Source: CALBJU01 sp965247125
GTDB taxonomy: Bacteria > Bacteroidota > Rhodothermia > Rhodothermales > UBA10348
NCBI GenBank assembly: GCA_965247125.1
Contig: CBDFGO010000002.1
Coordinates: 868,001-932,000 of the forward strand
Direction of reading: 5' to 3'
Length of the DNA stretch: 64,000 nucleotides
This document shows, in pieces, positions 43,702 through 53,603 of this stretch. The notes beneath the pieces are model-generated. The model had not been told where the DNA came from, searched no databases, and saw only the letters and a program-made list of their open reading frames with translations. Numbering within the stretch: the first letter of the stretch is position 1; each line of letters opens with the position of its first letter. The position numbers and the translations under genes were made by a program.

Positions 43702-46359
43702 ATGACTGGCACCACCTTATCGCATTACAAGATTACGGGCGAACTCGGCCGCGGCGGCATGGGCATCGTCTACAAGGCCGATGACACGAAGCTCAACCGG
43801 ACGGTAGCCATCAAGATTCTGCCTGCCTCCGCTCTTTCCAATGAGGAAGATCGCGCCCGCTTTTATCGCGAGGCCAAGGCCGCGGCTCAGCTCCATCATC
43901 CGCACATTGCTTCGGTCTTTGAGATCGACGAGGCCGTTCCCGATGGTGGCCCCAAAGAAGAACCCCGACCGTTCATTGCGATGGAGTACATCGATGGGGA
44001 GACGCTGGATCAGCACATCCAGAAAGCACCTCTGAAACTGGAAGAGGCCGTCCGGATAGCGGGCCAGGTTGCCGGTGCACTGGAAGCCGCACACGAAAAG
44101 AAAATCGTTCACCGGGACATCAAGTCAGCCAACGTCATGCTGACTGCTAAAGGTGAGGCGAATGTGCTTGACTTCGGCCTGGCACAAACAACGGCTTCGA
44201 CAAAACTCACCCGGATGGGCTCGACCCTGGGGACCGTGGCCTATATGAGCCCTGAGCAGGCGCGTGGAGAAGAAGTGGACCATCGTACGGACCTCTGGTC
44301 GCTCGGTATCATGATCTACGAAATGATTACGGGACGCCTCCCTTTTTCCGCCGAATACGAGCAGGCTGCAGTCTATGGCATTTTGAACGAGGACCCGGAG
44401 CCGGTGACGGCCCTCCGAACCGGAGTCCCGATGGACCTGGAATACATCGTAAACAAACTGCTTTCGAAGGACAAGAAGCATCGATATCAGGGAGCTTCAG
44501 ACTTGATTGCCGATCTAGCGGCTATCAAGGAATCAACAAGATCCAGGACCGTAGCTCAATCAATAGATAGAACGCCTGCGCCCGCCCCAGCTGCGATCAC
44601 ATCCGGTCGGCCACGGATTCAGTTCTCGTGGATCCACGGAGTCATCCTTCTGCTTGTAGCAGCACTGACGTGGGTACTTGCGTCTGGTGGGCGGGAATCT
44701 GCCCCGTCCGAATCTTACATGCATCTATCACTTCAGCTTCCGGCTGATCTTCCGATGTCCTTTTTCGGCGCAGCTGGCCTGGGATTAGAAAAAGAGGGGT
44801 TTGACGTCTCGAGGGATGGGCGTCGTCTGGTTTATGTCTCCGAAACCAGGGGCGGATATTATCTCGTGACACACGAAATGGGGACTTCCGAATTCGTATT
44901 GAAGGAAGGGGATGCAGGAGCCGCGCAACCGGCCTTTTCGCCGGATGGTTCAAACATTGTATACAAGGCCGAGGGGCGAATCTGGGTCGTTCCTTTTGAA
45001 TCGGGCACGCCCGTGCCAGTTGCTTCTGAATCTGATGGACACGCGGTTTACTGGTCGGATGACAACTGGATATATTGGGCCGATGTCCAGGGGACAGTTT
45101 TGAGGCGCGTTCGACCAAATGGAGCCGGAGGCCCGGAGGAGGTGCATCGGGGTGAACGAAACGTTTTCCTGAACAAGGGAATTGGAGAAAATGATCTCCT
45201 TCTTGGAAACGGTTGGGAAAATATTCTTACTCATCTCGACTCAAACGGATCTGAAAGAGTCATTTCACAGGTGGGTGGCTCGGTGCAGCTTGTCGATTCG
45301 GATATCGTCGTTAGCACAGCCTTCGGGAATTTGCGGGCCGGACATCTGGGATGGGCTGATGAGGGTAACGCAGACGATAGTCGAATTTTCAGATCCGGTG
45401 TGAGAACAGGATCACTCAGCGGCATTTCTCATTTTCAAATAACGGATTCATGCACATTGTTTTATGCAGCAGGCGCTTCGGCTGGCCTCACGCGGCTGGT
45501 AATCCGTAATCCGGACGGCGCGACAAATGAGCTGTCGTTTGACGCTGCGTATCACGGAAATATGGATGCGACACGAGATGGGTCAGTGATCATTGTAGAG
45601 TTATACGATGGGTCTAAGCGCACCATGTTGTACAACGTTGATCGAGGCACATCAAACATTGTATTTACCGAAATAAGCTCAGAAAGACCGATTTTGAGTT
45701 CCAACGGTTCGCGCATCACGTTCTCTCACCCGGATCCAGACGGAGATCGGATTATGAGACAGGAAGCCAATTCGTCGATAGCCCCTGAAGTTATTTATGA
45801 GTCTGAATTCGTTTCGATCCCGTACGACTGGGCTAGAGACGAACGCTTCCTTCTATTCGGTGAAGTGACCGACACGAGTGAAGTAATCAGGGTTTTAGAC
45901 ACGTCGGATTCTTCCGTTACTACTGTTTTTGAAACCGACAACAGCACCTGGAGTCCAAAATTTTCACCTGATGAATCCACGATCGCCTACACGGTTGTTG
46001 GCCCCAGAGGATCGGAAATTTTCGCCGAGCCATTTCCAGCAACCGGTGAACGTTGGAACGTTTCGGGAGAATTCGGAGGCGAGGAGCCTGAATGGAGAGA
46101 GGATACCAGCCAGTTGATTTTTCGATCTGGAGACTCCTGGTATTCTGCTTCGTATTCAGACGAACGGGACGGGTTTGAACGACCGGAATTACTCTTCTCT
46201 GGACCCTACGTCAATATTGGTGGGATGGAATATCGGGTTCTGGACGCGGGCAAAATTTTACTTCAAGAGTCTGTAGCAAAGGAGAGGACGACGAACCGTA
46301 TAGAGGTCATCACTGGTTTCATCGATCATGTCCGAAGAGAACTGGGCGATTCAGACTGA
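43702..46359 (+). CDS. Ser/Thr kinase with C-terminal PD40/WD40-like beta-propeller
   Basis: 885 residues from the ATG at 43702 (MTGTTLSHYKI). Kinase domain about 8-265: GRGGMG, Lys38, HRDIKSAN with Asp139, and DFGLAQT with Asp157. A proline/alanine linker is followed by one transmembrane helix (about 309-326). The presumed periplasmic region is a TolB-like six-bladed propeller with repeated short elements such as AFSPDGSNIVYKAEG, LSSNGSRITFSHPD and KFSPDESTIAYTVVG. The sensor therefore differs from the TPR sensors of the other kinases in the window. The ligand is unknown. It is convergent with the pirin gene, with one base between stops. Confidence 0.9.
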   Translation: MTGTTLSHYKITGELGRGGMGIVYKADDTKLNRTVAIKILPASALSNEEDRARFYREAKAAAQLHHPHIASVFEIDEAVPDGGPKEEPRPFIAMEYIDGETLDQHIQKAPLKLEEAVRIAGQVAGALEAAHEKKIVHRDIKSANVMLTAKGEANVLDFGLAQTTASTKLTRMGSTLGTVAYMSPEQARGEEVDHRTDLWSLGIMIYEMITGRLPFSAEYEQAAVYGILNEDPEPVTALRTGVPMDLEYIVNKLLSKDKKHRYQGASDLIADLAAIKESTRSRTVAQSIDRTPAPAPAAITSGRPRIQFSWIHGVILLLVAALTWVLASGGRESAPSESYMHLSLQLPADLPMSFFGAAGLGLEKEGFDVSRDGRRLVYVSETRGGYYLVTHEMGTSEFVLKEGDAGAAQPAFSPDGSNIVYKAEGRIWVVPFESGTPVPVASESDGHAVYWSDDNWIYWADVQGTVLRRVRPNGAGGPEEVHRGERNVFLNKGIGENDLLLGNGWENILTHLDSNGSERVISQVGGSVQLVDSDIVVSTAFGNLRAGHLGWADEGNADDSRIFRSGVRTGSLSGISHFQITDSCTLFYAAGASAGLTRLVIRNPDGATNELSFDAAYHGNMDATRDGSVIIVELYDGSKRTMLYNVDRGTSNIVFTEISSERPILSSNGSRITFSHPDPDGDRIMRQEANSSIAPEVIYESEFVSIPYDWARDERFLLFGEVTDTSEVIRVLDTSDSSVTTVFETDNSTWSPKFSPDESTIAYTVVGPRGSEIFAEPFPATGERWNVSGEFGGEEPEWREDTSQLIFRSGDSWYSASYSDERDGFERPELLFSGPYVNIGGMEYRVLDAGKILLQESVAKERTTNRIEVITGFIDHVRRELGDSD

Positions 46360-46360
46360 C

Positions 46361-47236
46361 TCAGTCGAACTCCTCAACCAGCACACCCATCTTTCCCATC
46401 TGAGCGTCACGCATAGCCTGCATGATCTGCGTGTGCGTGTTCATGACGAACGGACCACTCGTTACTACGGGCTCGCCAATGGGTGCTCCCGCTAGGATCA
46501 GCGCGCGGGAATCCTCGCTCGCTTCGATCGAGACCGAGCCCGTCGTCGCCAACTCAATCATGTGATGGCTGGTGACGCGCGTTCCATTGACAGTGATCGA
46601 GCCGCTCAACACGTAGATCAACCCTCCCTCTTCTTCGGGTAGATCGATGTTGATGGAAGATCCTGCGGCAAAGCTGCCGTTCAGCGCCGTGACCGACGTC
46701 CAGGTCTCAATGGGTCCGTCGACGCCGCTGAGCGAACCCGCAACCACCTGGACTACGGCTCCGTCGTCCGACTCGACGGTCGGAATGTGTTCACGCGTGA
46801 GTCCCTGATAGCGGGGCTGCACCATCTTGTGCTCGGCGGGGAGGTTGATCCAGAGCTGGATGATTTCCTGATCGCCACCGTTTTCGACCAGCTCTTTGGG
46901 TGGACGCTCGCTGTGCACAACACCCATCCCGGCGGTCATCCACTGCACGCCTCCTTCGCCGACCACCGAATCGTTGCCGCGAGAATCCCGATGGTGAACG
47001 CCGCCTTTGTAGACGAACGTCACGGGTTCAAACCCGCGATGCGGATGAGGAGGCACTCCCAGGTCCTGCGCCCGACCTCCGGCTTCATAATGCGTTGGCC
47101 CAGCATGGTGCAGCAGGATAAACGGATCGATGTTGTTGATTCGTTGGTGTGGAAGGGGTTGCCTAACCTGAAAGCTCCCCATCATGAATTCGACCGAATC
47201 AACCTCAGTCAGAATTTTTCTTTTGCTGCTCATCAT
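46361..47236 (-). CDS. Pirin family protein
   Basis: 291 residues, bicupin fold. The metal-binding motif PPHPHRGFEPVTFVYKGGVHHRDS with its His residues and the later Glu in HSERPPKE match pirins. The C-terminal cupin includes GLIYVLSGSITVNG and the LILAGAPIGEPVV motif. Some pirins are quercetinases or regulators of metabolism; the role here is unresolved. The protein should be cytoplasmic. It ends one base from the kinase gene stop on the other strand. Confidence 0.9.
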   Translation of the reverse strand: MMSSKRKILTEVDSVEFMMGSFQVRQPLPHQRINNIDPFILLHHAGPTHYEAGGRAQDLGVPPHPHRGFEPVTFVYKGGVHHRDSRGNDSVVGEGGVQWMTAGMGVVHSERPPKELVENGGDQEIIQLWINLPAEHKMVQPRYQGLTREHIPTVESDDGAVVQVVAGSLSGVDGPIETWTSVTALNGSFAAGSSINIDLPEEEGGLIYVLSGSITVNGTRVTSHHMIELATTGSVSIEASEDSRALILAGAPIGEPVVTSGPFVMNTHTQIMQAMRDAQMGKMGVLVEEFD

Positions 47237-47315
47237 TCGTATGGTTTAGTGGCGACCCCTGGGCCCTGTTTAGTATACTAACGCACTCGGCGTCTTTAAT
47301 TAAGCATGCTTGGTT

Positions 47316-48890
47316 GTGCGCGTTTTTCTAATGTGGATATTCTGTATCGCTGTAGCTGTCTCCGTTACAGCGCAGAGCGCTTCCTATCCGGAGGGCTTCG
47401 ATGAGCCGTTTCCGACGTTCGAAAAGGCCCTGGGACCGTTCACACGAACGATTTCAACCACCAATGAACGCGCTCAGACGTATTTCAACCAGGGTATCCA
47501 GATGATGTACGCGTTCACGAAAGTGGATGCGGCGCGATCGTTCAGAGGGGCGCAGAAAGCTGATCCCGATTGCGCGATCTGTTACTGGGGAGAAGCCTGG
47601 GCCTGGGGCTCCTATCTGAACGGAGCCATGCGTGCTGCCGACTCTCCGAGGGCTTACGCAAAAATGCAGGAGGCGCTGGACAGAATTGAAAGCACTCAGG
47701 GAGTGGAAAGGGCGCTCATTGAAGCGATGTCTGTTCGATACGTGGAAAACTTCAGCACTGACACGCGGGCGGTCCAGGACTCCGCCTACGCGAACGCCAT
47801 GAGAGGCGTGGCCGAGGCGTTTCCGAATGATCTCGATGCGGTCACGCTATACGGCGAGGCGCTGTTCTTGCTCGAGCCTCGGCGCGGCACGCGAGATATC
47901 AATGATCCCGACGTGGCGCGGCTCCACGCGGTACTGGAATCCGTTCTCGCGAAGGACATTCAACACCCGGGCGCCTGCCACCTCTACATCCACGCAACAG
48001 AGTCTTCCCAAATCCCGGAAAGTGCCGAGGCCTGTTCGGAGTTTCTGGGAAACGCCATCCCGGGAGCGAGCCACATCAATCACATGCCATCGCACACGTG
48101 GAGTGTGATTGGACGATGGGGTGATGCGGTTCGAGCGAACATCCAGGCCTGGCACTCGGATCAGAAAGCCGAAATCAACGAGGGGTTCGCCATCTATCCT
48201 TCGCACAACTTGCATATGCTGCTCTTCGCCGCGTCGATGGACGGCCAGGGAGCCGTGGCAATCCAGGCCGCGCGTGATTACGAGGAGCTGATAGGAAATA
48301 ACATCTACACTGCGCTTACACTCGTTCGGTTCGGCCGATTCGATGACATCGCCATGCTCTCGGGCCGCTCCGGTAACGATGTGCGCAAGGGAATGTGGGA
48401 CTTCGCCAAAGGGTACGCTGCGCTCAGGGATGGCGACTTGAAAGAGGCGAAGAATCTCGCTGAAGCCATTCTTGAAACGTCAACCACGTCCAGCGCCGCC
48501 TTCCGACGCCACTCGGCAGAACATCTGCTCGGAGACGTAGGCAATATTTTACTGGGAGAAGTCCTTAGGGAAGAAGGAGACCTAGCGGGCGCAATCGTAG
48601 CCTTTGAGGCCGCCGTTGCCCTCGAAGATCAGCTCATCTACGACGAACCCGAGCCTCTCCCTTTTGCGGCTCGCGATTGGCTGGGAGCGGCACTCCTGCA
48701 AAACAAGGATTTCGCCGCCGCCGAAGAAGTGTACCGCGCTGCTCTGGAAGATCATCCTCACAACGGCTGGTCGCTGTACGGCCTCCTGGAAGCACTTGAG
48801 GGACAGGGCAAGACAGACGCTGAGGTCCAAGCTGATTTCGATCAATCGTGGGCGCGCTCCGACACCTGGATTCGTGGATCCCGGTTCTAG
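47316..48890 (+). CDS. Exported TPR-repeat protein
   Basis: 525 residues from the GTG at 47316, which keeps an Arg in front of the hydrophobic signal core (ends Val-Thr-Ala-Gln). A TTG at 47310 and an ATG at 47331 are alternatives. About eight TPR-like units are visible, with conserved phrases CAICYWGEAWAWGSYLNG, ACHLYIHATESS and ASHINHMPSHTW that define a recurring family in Bacteroidota and Planctomycetes. Its stop is immediately followed by the ATG of the cytochrome/DUF1549 gene, so it probably belongs to that operon. The function is unknown. Confidence 0.82.
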   Translation: MRVFLMWIFCIAVAVSVTAQSASYPEGFDEPFPTFEKALGPFTRTISTTNERAQTYFNQGIQMMYAFTKVDAARSFRGAQKADPDCAICYWGEAWAWGSYLNGAMRAADSPRAYAKMQEALDRIESTQGVERALIEAMSVRYVENFSTDTRAVQDSAYANAMRGVAEAFPNDLDAVTLYGEALFLLEPRRGTRDINDPDVARLHAVLESVLAKDIQHPGACHLYIHATESSQIPESAEACSEFLGNAIPGASHINHMPSHTWSVIGRWGDAVRANIQAWHSDQKAEINEGFAIYPSHNLHMLLFAASMDGQGAVAIQAARDYEELIGNNIYTALTLVRFGRFDDIAMLSGRSGNDVRKGMWDFAKGYAALRDGDLKEAKNLAEAILETSTTSSAAFRRHSAEHLLGDVGNILLGEVLREEGDLAGAIVAFEAAVALEDQLIYDEPEPLPFAARDWLGAALLQNKDFAAAEEVYRAALEDHPHNGWSLYGLLEALEGQGKTDAEVQADFDQSWARSDTWIRGSRF

Positions 48891-49304
48891 ATGCGCCAAA
48901 GCTGGATTCATATCGCCCTGATTGTTGTCTTCACCGGATGTGGTGTGGACAAGTCTGCCGAACTCGTGGCGTTGGAATCGAGCATTCCAGACGTTGTCAG
49001 CTTCAGCCTCCACGTGCGGCCTATCCTGTCGGATCGATGCTTTTCGTGCCATGGTCCCAATAATGAGTCCCGTGTGACTGACTTACGTTTTGATACGCAA
49101 GAGGGACTACGATCGGATCTTCTGGAGAGCACGCGGAGCCGGGCCGTTCGCGGAGGCGACCTTGAAGGCAGCGAGATGTATCACAGGATTACTTCGCTGG
49201 ACCCGTCCTATCACATGCCACCTCCTGAGTCAAATCTCTCGTTAACTGCGCAGGAGAAGGCCATTAACTGCGCAGGAGAAGGCCATTATCGTCCGGTGGA
49301 TTGA
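48891..49304 (+). CDS. N-terminal fragment of PSCyt1/DUF1549 protein, cut by frameshift
   Basis: 137 residues ending in non-family sequence (NCAGEGHYRPVD). A lipobox FTGC near residue 17 predicts a lipoprotein. FSLHVRPILSDRCFSCHGPN is the planctomycete-cytochrome domain with a CxxCH heme motif, and RITSLDPSYHMPP its usual end. The frame is lost inside a 22-bp tandem duplication (49242-49285). With one copy removed it reads through SLTAQEKAIIVRWIEQGAEY and joins the frame of 49360-52137, giving one protein of about 1074 residues. Confidence 0.75.
   Translation: MRQSWIHIALIVVFTGCGVDKSAELVALESSIPDVVSFSLHVRPILSDRCFSCHGPNNESRVTDLRFDTQEGLRSDLLESTRSRAVRGGDLEGSEMYHRITSLDPSYHMPPPESNLSLTAQEKAINCAGEGHYRPVD
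49242..49285 (+). repeat. 22-bp perfect tandem duplication causing a frameshift
   Basis: Two identical 22-bp copies beginning TTAACTGCG and ending AAGGCCA (49242-49263 and 49264-49285), with three further matching bases (TTA) after copy 2. The length is not a multiple of three, so the PSCyt1 gene shifts frame here. Removing one copy restores the conserved protein sequence exactly. Confidence 0.95.
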
Positions 49305-49359
49305 ACAGGGAGCTGAGTATGAGACTCACTGGGCATTTACGCCCCCTGTCGAGCCTGCT

Positions 49360-52137
49360 GTGCCGGACATTCCGGAAGATGGGGAGCAAGATTGGTCCAT
49401 CGATCCACTCGATCAGTTCATTCTTAGCCGGCTCAATCGGGAAAACCTGGATCCGTCCGCGCCCGCTTCGCGCGAGGCGTGGCTCAGACGTGTCACGTTT
49501 GACTTGATAGGCCTACCGCCGAGTATCCAGGAACTGGATGATTTTGCGGCCGACGAGACCCCCAGCGCGTTCGAATCGGTCGTGGACCGACTGCTTGCTT
49601 CGCCTAAGTACGGCGAGCGAATGGCCATTCAGTGGCTGGATATCGCCCGATACGCGGACAGTCATGGATATCAGGACGACGGCTGGCGAAATATGTGGCC
49701 GTGGCGGGACTGGGTCATTGGCGCATACAACGAGAACCAGCCGTACAACCAGTTCGTGACCGATCAACTCGCCGGAGATCTGTACGAGAATCCCACCCGT
49801 GATCAGATTCTGGCTACGGGCTTCAACCGTAACCACCTGCAGAGTCAGGAGGGTGGCATCGTTCTGGAGGAGTACCGCAACGATTATATCGCGAACCGGA
49901 CCGACACGTTTGGAAAAGCTTTTCTGGGAGTCACAGTAGAATGCTCTCGCTGCCACAATCACCGCTACGATCCCATTTCTCAAGAGGACTACTACAGCCT
50001 CTACGCATTCTTCAACAGCGTCAACGAGATTGGAAATATTCCGTACGCCGGTGAGGCCAGCCCGACAGTTATCCTCACGACGAAAATTGAAGATGACCGC
50101 CTCGAGGAAATTCGGGAGATGATCGCAGAGCTCGAGCCAGGCATCAATCCGGAGAATGCGTCATACGAAGAAGGCTTTTCTAATTGGCAGGCGGATCCCA
50201 CTTCGACGGTAGGGCCTCAGGGGCTGATCGCGCATTATCCCATAGAGGAGTTCGTAGAAAAAGAAGACCTCCTAACACTCGCAGACCTGGTTCAGCCGGA
50301 CAGTGCGGGCTATTTCTGGGGTGACAAAGACAATCTGCCGCCGATCGTGGAGGGGGTCCATGGCAATGCAATGACGCTCGTGGGTGACGGATTTCTGGAC
50401 ATGGGTAACACACGGCATCATTTTGATCGGATCGACCCCTTCAGCGTGAGCCTCTGGTTCAGAATAGATGATCCAGACACGTTTGGCCCCCTGATCTCCA
50501 AGACGAGTGGTCTTATGGACGGCAACCGGGGCTATCACGTGTATCTGAACCCCGATCACACGCTGACGGCCAGCATGGTGCATGTCGGTCCCGACAATCA
50601 GATCTCGGTTCGAACCACGGACAGCGTCCCCTCAGGCGACTGGCATCATATCGTCATGGCCTACGACGGCTCGAGCCGGGCGGCGGGACTCAAGCTTTCC
50701 CTGGATGGACAGCGCATGGCCTCCTCCGTAGAGGTGGACAATCTCAAGCAGAGCACTACAGTAACCATCGATCCCTTTACCAGTGACTCTACTAACTGGG
50801 GGGGAGTCGGCGACTTACGCCTGGGATTTTCTGATAGCAATCAGCCGACGCTGGATGGTGTGACAGTTGACGAGTTCAAGGTCTTCGATCGAGCGTTGAC
50901 TACACCCGAAATCAATCTTCTTTCCGGTCACGAGGCAGGATCCGATGGATTGCTTCCGTATTTCGTGACGACCACATCGGAGCTCTACAAGGCCAGATTC
51001 TCACTCCTCCGCGCGCTTCGGCGGGAAGAAAACGATATTCTGACGCACGCGCCAGAGGTCATGGTGATGCGTGATCTGCCCGAGCCTCGGGAGACCCATT
51101 TACTTTTCCGCGGAGCATACGATCAGCCCCGACAAGAGGTGACTCCAAGTACGCCAGCCGCTCTTCTTGCCTTTTCAGATGAGCTTCCCCGAAATCGTCT
51201 GGGATTGGCGCAGTGGCTCTTCGACGAATCCAATCCGACGACGGCGCGCGTGGCCGTCAATCGATTATGGCAGCAGATTTTTGGAAATGGAATTGTGGCA
51301 ACGTCCGACAATTTTGGTTCCCAGGGCACGGTGCCCTCCCACCCGGAGTTACTGGACTACCTGGCGCTGCAATACCGCCAATCAGATTGGGACACGAAGG
51401 CCATGCTGAAGCGATTTGTCCTGAGCGCCACGTATCGGCAGAGTTCAATCGCATCGCCTGATGCAGTGGAGCATGACCCGGAAAACGTGTTGCTCGCGCG
51501 GGGGCCAAGTAGGCGCCTTACCGCTGAGATGATGCGAGACAATGCATTGGCAGTCAGTGGGCTGTTGGTTGATGACATCGGCGGAACGCCCGTCAGGCCC
51601 TACCAGCCTCCGGGATTGTGGAAAGAACAAGCGACCCGCAATGGCACCGAATATGTTCAGGATCATGGAGATGCTCTATATCGGCGGAGTATGTACACCA
51701 TCTGGAAGCGGACCACGCCCCCTCCTGCCATGATGAACTTCGACACTTCCGAGCGTAACCTCTGCATTGTTCGGCGACAAAGTACCTCCACCCCACTGCA
51801 GGCTCTTGTGCTGATGAATGATCCCCAGTTCGTAGAAGCTGCCCGCATCCTCGCCGAACGGATGTTCACGGAGGGCGGTGATGAAGACGATACCAGAATT
51901 ACGTTTGGATTTCGTGCCCTGACGGGCCGCGAACCCTCTCCCGATGAACTGACCCTTCTCGCAGGCCTTCTGGATGAGGAACGAAGATCCTATTCGTCGA
52001 ATATCGCGGCGGCGACAGAGCTGTTGGAGACGGGAGAATTTGCGCGCAATCAACAACTGCCGGCAGGAGAGGTCGCCGCGCTCACCACCGTGGCTTCCAC
52101 TATCATGAATTTCGACGCCACTATTATCCTTCGATGA
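49360..52137 (+). CDS. DUF1549-LamG-DUF1553 portion of the frameshifted PSCyt protein
   Basis: 925 residues if translated from the GTG at 49360, though the frame is open back to the duplication. The DUF1549 domain (WSIDPLDQFILSRL, VTFDLIGLPPS, MAIQWLDIARYADSHGYQDD) includes a second CxxCH-like VECSRCHNH. A LamG/concanavalin domain is inserted at about 290-530 (DPFSVSLWFRIDD, DWHHIVMAYDGSSR). DUF1553 follows (ARVAVNRLWQQIFGNGIV, ATYRQSS, NTPLQAL-like STPLQALVLMNDPQFVEAAR). These Planctomycete-type proteins pair with DUF1501 proteins, as here with the gene three bases downstream. The natural start is lost with the frameshift, so this part may not be made. Confidence 0.75.
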   Translation: MPDIPEDGEQDWSIDPLDQFILSRLNRENLDPSAPASREAWLRRVTFDLIGLPPSIQELDDFAADETPSAFESVVDRLLASPKYGERMAIQWLDIARYADSHGYQDDGWRNMWPWRDWVIGAYNENQPYNQFVTDQLAGDLYENPTRDQILATGFNRNHLQSQEGGIVLEEYRNDYIANRTDTFGKAFLGVTVECSRCHNHRYDPISQEDYYSLYAFFNSVNEIGNIPYAGEASPTVILTTKIEDDRLEEIREMIAELEPGINPENASYEEGFSNWQADPTSTVGPQGLIAHYPIEEFVEKEDLLTLADLVQPDSAGYFWGDKDNLPPIVEGVHGNAMTLVGDGFLDMGNTRHHFDRIDPFSVSLWFRIDDPDTFGPLISKTSGLMDGNRGYHVYLNPDHTLTASMVHVGPDNQISVRTTDSVPSGDWHHIVMAYDGSSRAAGLKLSLDGQRMASSVEVDNLKQSTTVTIDPFTSDSTNWGGVGDLRLGFSDSNQPTLDGVTVDEFKVFDRALTTPEINLLSGHEAGSDGLLPYFVTTTSELYKARFSLLRALRREENDILTHAPEVMVMRDLPEPRETHLLFRGAYDQPRQEVTPSTPAALLAFSDELPRNRLGLAQWLFDESNPTTARVAVNRLWQQIFGNGIVATSDNFGSQGTVPSHPELLDYLALQYRQSDWDTKAMLKRFVLSATYRQSSIASPDAVEHDPENVLLARGPSRRLTAEMMRDNALAVSGLLVDDIGGTPVRPYQPPGLWKEQATRNGTEYVQDHGDALYRRSMYTIWKRTTPPPAMMNFDTSERNLCIVRRQSTSTPLQALVLMNDPQFVEAARILAERMFTEGGDEDDTRITFGFRALTGREPSPDELTLLAGLLDEERRSYSSNIAAATELLETGEFARNQQLPAGEVAALTTVASTIMNFDATIILR

Positions 52138-52140
52138 GCC

Positions 52141-53595
52141 ATGTGCGAATTTGACGACATTAAATATCTCTCGACCCGGCGTCACTTCCTCGCGAAGACC
52201 AGTATGGGTATCGGATCGGCAGCGCTGGCATCGATGCTGAATCCACTGGGTGTGATGGATGCGTTTGGAGCGTCGCTGACGGGCCCTGACCCGATCGGCC
52301 CGCACTTCCTGCCGAAAGTCAAACGCGTGATCTACCTGTTTCAGAGTGGTGGACCATCGCACCTCGACCTGCTGGACTTTAAGCCCGCCCTCCAGCGGAT
52401 GAACGGACAAGAACTGCCCTCCTCCGTGCGAGGCGGCCAGCGACTGACTGGGATGTCGGCCCATCAAAAGTCCCTCCCTATGGCCGGATCTCAGTTTACT
52501 TTCAGCCAACATGGACGCAGCGGGGCATGGTTTTCGGATCTGCTCCCCCATACGGCCAGCATTGCGGACGACCTTTGCGTCATTCGTACTATGCAAACGG
52601 AAGCGATCAACCATGATCCAGCCATCACCTTTTTTCAGACAGGCTCCCAGCAAACTGGCCGTCCCTCCTTCGGATCATGGATGAGTTACGGACTGGGGTC
52701 TCTGAACGAAAATCTGCCGACATTTACCGTCCTGCTGTCAAGGAGCCGTGACGGAGATCAGCCCCTTTATTCAAGATTGTGGGGTAATGGCTTCCTTCCA
52801 TCACTCCACCAGGGCGTTCAGTTCCGAGGCGGTGTCGACCCCGTGCTATATCTGAATAACCCTGAGGGCATGTCGAGACCCAGCCGCCGCCGCATGCTGG
52901 ATACGCTGAGAGAAATGCACGTCGCCGAACATCGACGCACGATGGATCCCGAAATCGATTCCCGCATCGCCCAGTACGAGATGGCGTATCGAATGCAGGC
53001 TTCAGTTCCGGATGCGATGGATCTCAGCGACGAACCCGATGAGGTTTTCGAACTCTACGGAGAAAAGGCTCGCACGCCAGGGACGTATGCTGCCAACTGC
53101 CTTCTCGCACGCCGACTGGCAGAGCGAGATGTCCGTTTCATCCAGATCTACCATCAGGGATGGGATCAGCACGGAAATCTGCCGAAAGACATCGAGATCA
53201 TGACGAAGGACACGGATCAACCCTCTGCTGCGTTGGTCAAGGATCTGAAGAGACGTGGGCTCCTCGACGACACGCTCGTAATCTGGGGTGGCGAATTTGG
53301 GCGGACGAGCTATTCTCAGGGTAAACTTACCATGGACAATTACGGCCGCGACCACCACCCGCGATGCTTCTCGGTTTGGGTTGCAGGCGGGGGCATCAAT
53401 GCCGGGAGTGTGTACGGAGATACGGATGATTTCGGATACAATGTCCTACGCAATCCTGTGCACGTACACGACTTCCAGGCGACACTTTTACACTTGATGG
53501 GATTCGACCACGAGAGATTCACCGTGCATCATCAGGGCCGAAGGTATCGTCTGACCGATGTTTCCGGGAGGGTGGTCAGGGGAATTCTCTCCTAG
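52141..53595 (+). CDS. DUF1501 protein (sulfatase-like fold) with Tat-type signal
   Basis: 484 residues. The N-terminus STRRHFLAKTS followed by a small-residue hydrophobic stretch is a twin-arginine-type signal. DUF1501 hallmarks are visible: VIYLFQSGGPSHLDLLDFKP, FSQHGRSGAW, CVIRTMQTEAINHDPA, FGSWMSYGLG, VWGGEFGRTSY and YGRDHHPR near the C-terminus. The fold is related to alkaline phosphatases and sulfatases, but activity is unproven. It starts three bases after the DUF1553 gene and is presumably translated with it. A second pair, 56977-59370 with 59375-60850, shows the same order. Confidence 0.9.
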   Translation: MCEFDDIKYLSTRRHFLAKTSMGIGSAALASMLNPLGVMDAFGASLTGPDPIGPHFLPKVKRVIYLFQSGGPSHLDLLDFKPALQRMNGQELPSSVRGGQRLTGMSAHQKSLPMAGSQFTFSQHGRSGAWFSDLLPHTASIADDLCVIRTMQTEAINHDPAITFFQTGSQQTGRPSFGSWMSYGLGSLNENLPTFTVLLSRSRDGDQPLYSRLWGNGFLPSLHQGVQFRGGVDPVLYLNNPEGMSRPSRRRMLDTLREMHVAEHRRTMDPEIDSRIAQYEMAYRMQASVPDAMDLSDEPDEVFELYGEKARTPGTYAANCLLARRLAERDVRFIQIYHQGWDQHGNLPKDIEIMTKDTDQPSAALVKDLKRRGLLDDTLVIWGGEFGRTSYSQGKLTMDNYGRDHHPRCFSVWVAGGGINAGSVYGDTDDFGYNVLRNPVHVHDFQATLLHLMGFDHERFTVHHQGRRYRLTDVSGRVVRGILS

Positions 53596-53603
53596 CGAGC
53601 GTT

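Noticed and set aside
47023..47036. tRNA T-arm-like sequence CGGGTTCAAACCCG
   Set aside because: It lies inside the pirin coding sequence, where it encodes conserved residues, and no acceptor or anticodon stem surrounds it.
51676..52653. 325-codon minus-strand open frame opposite the DUF1553/DUF1501 genes
   Set aside because: It spans two real genes on the other strand and contains no family motif.
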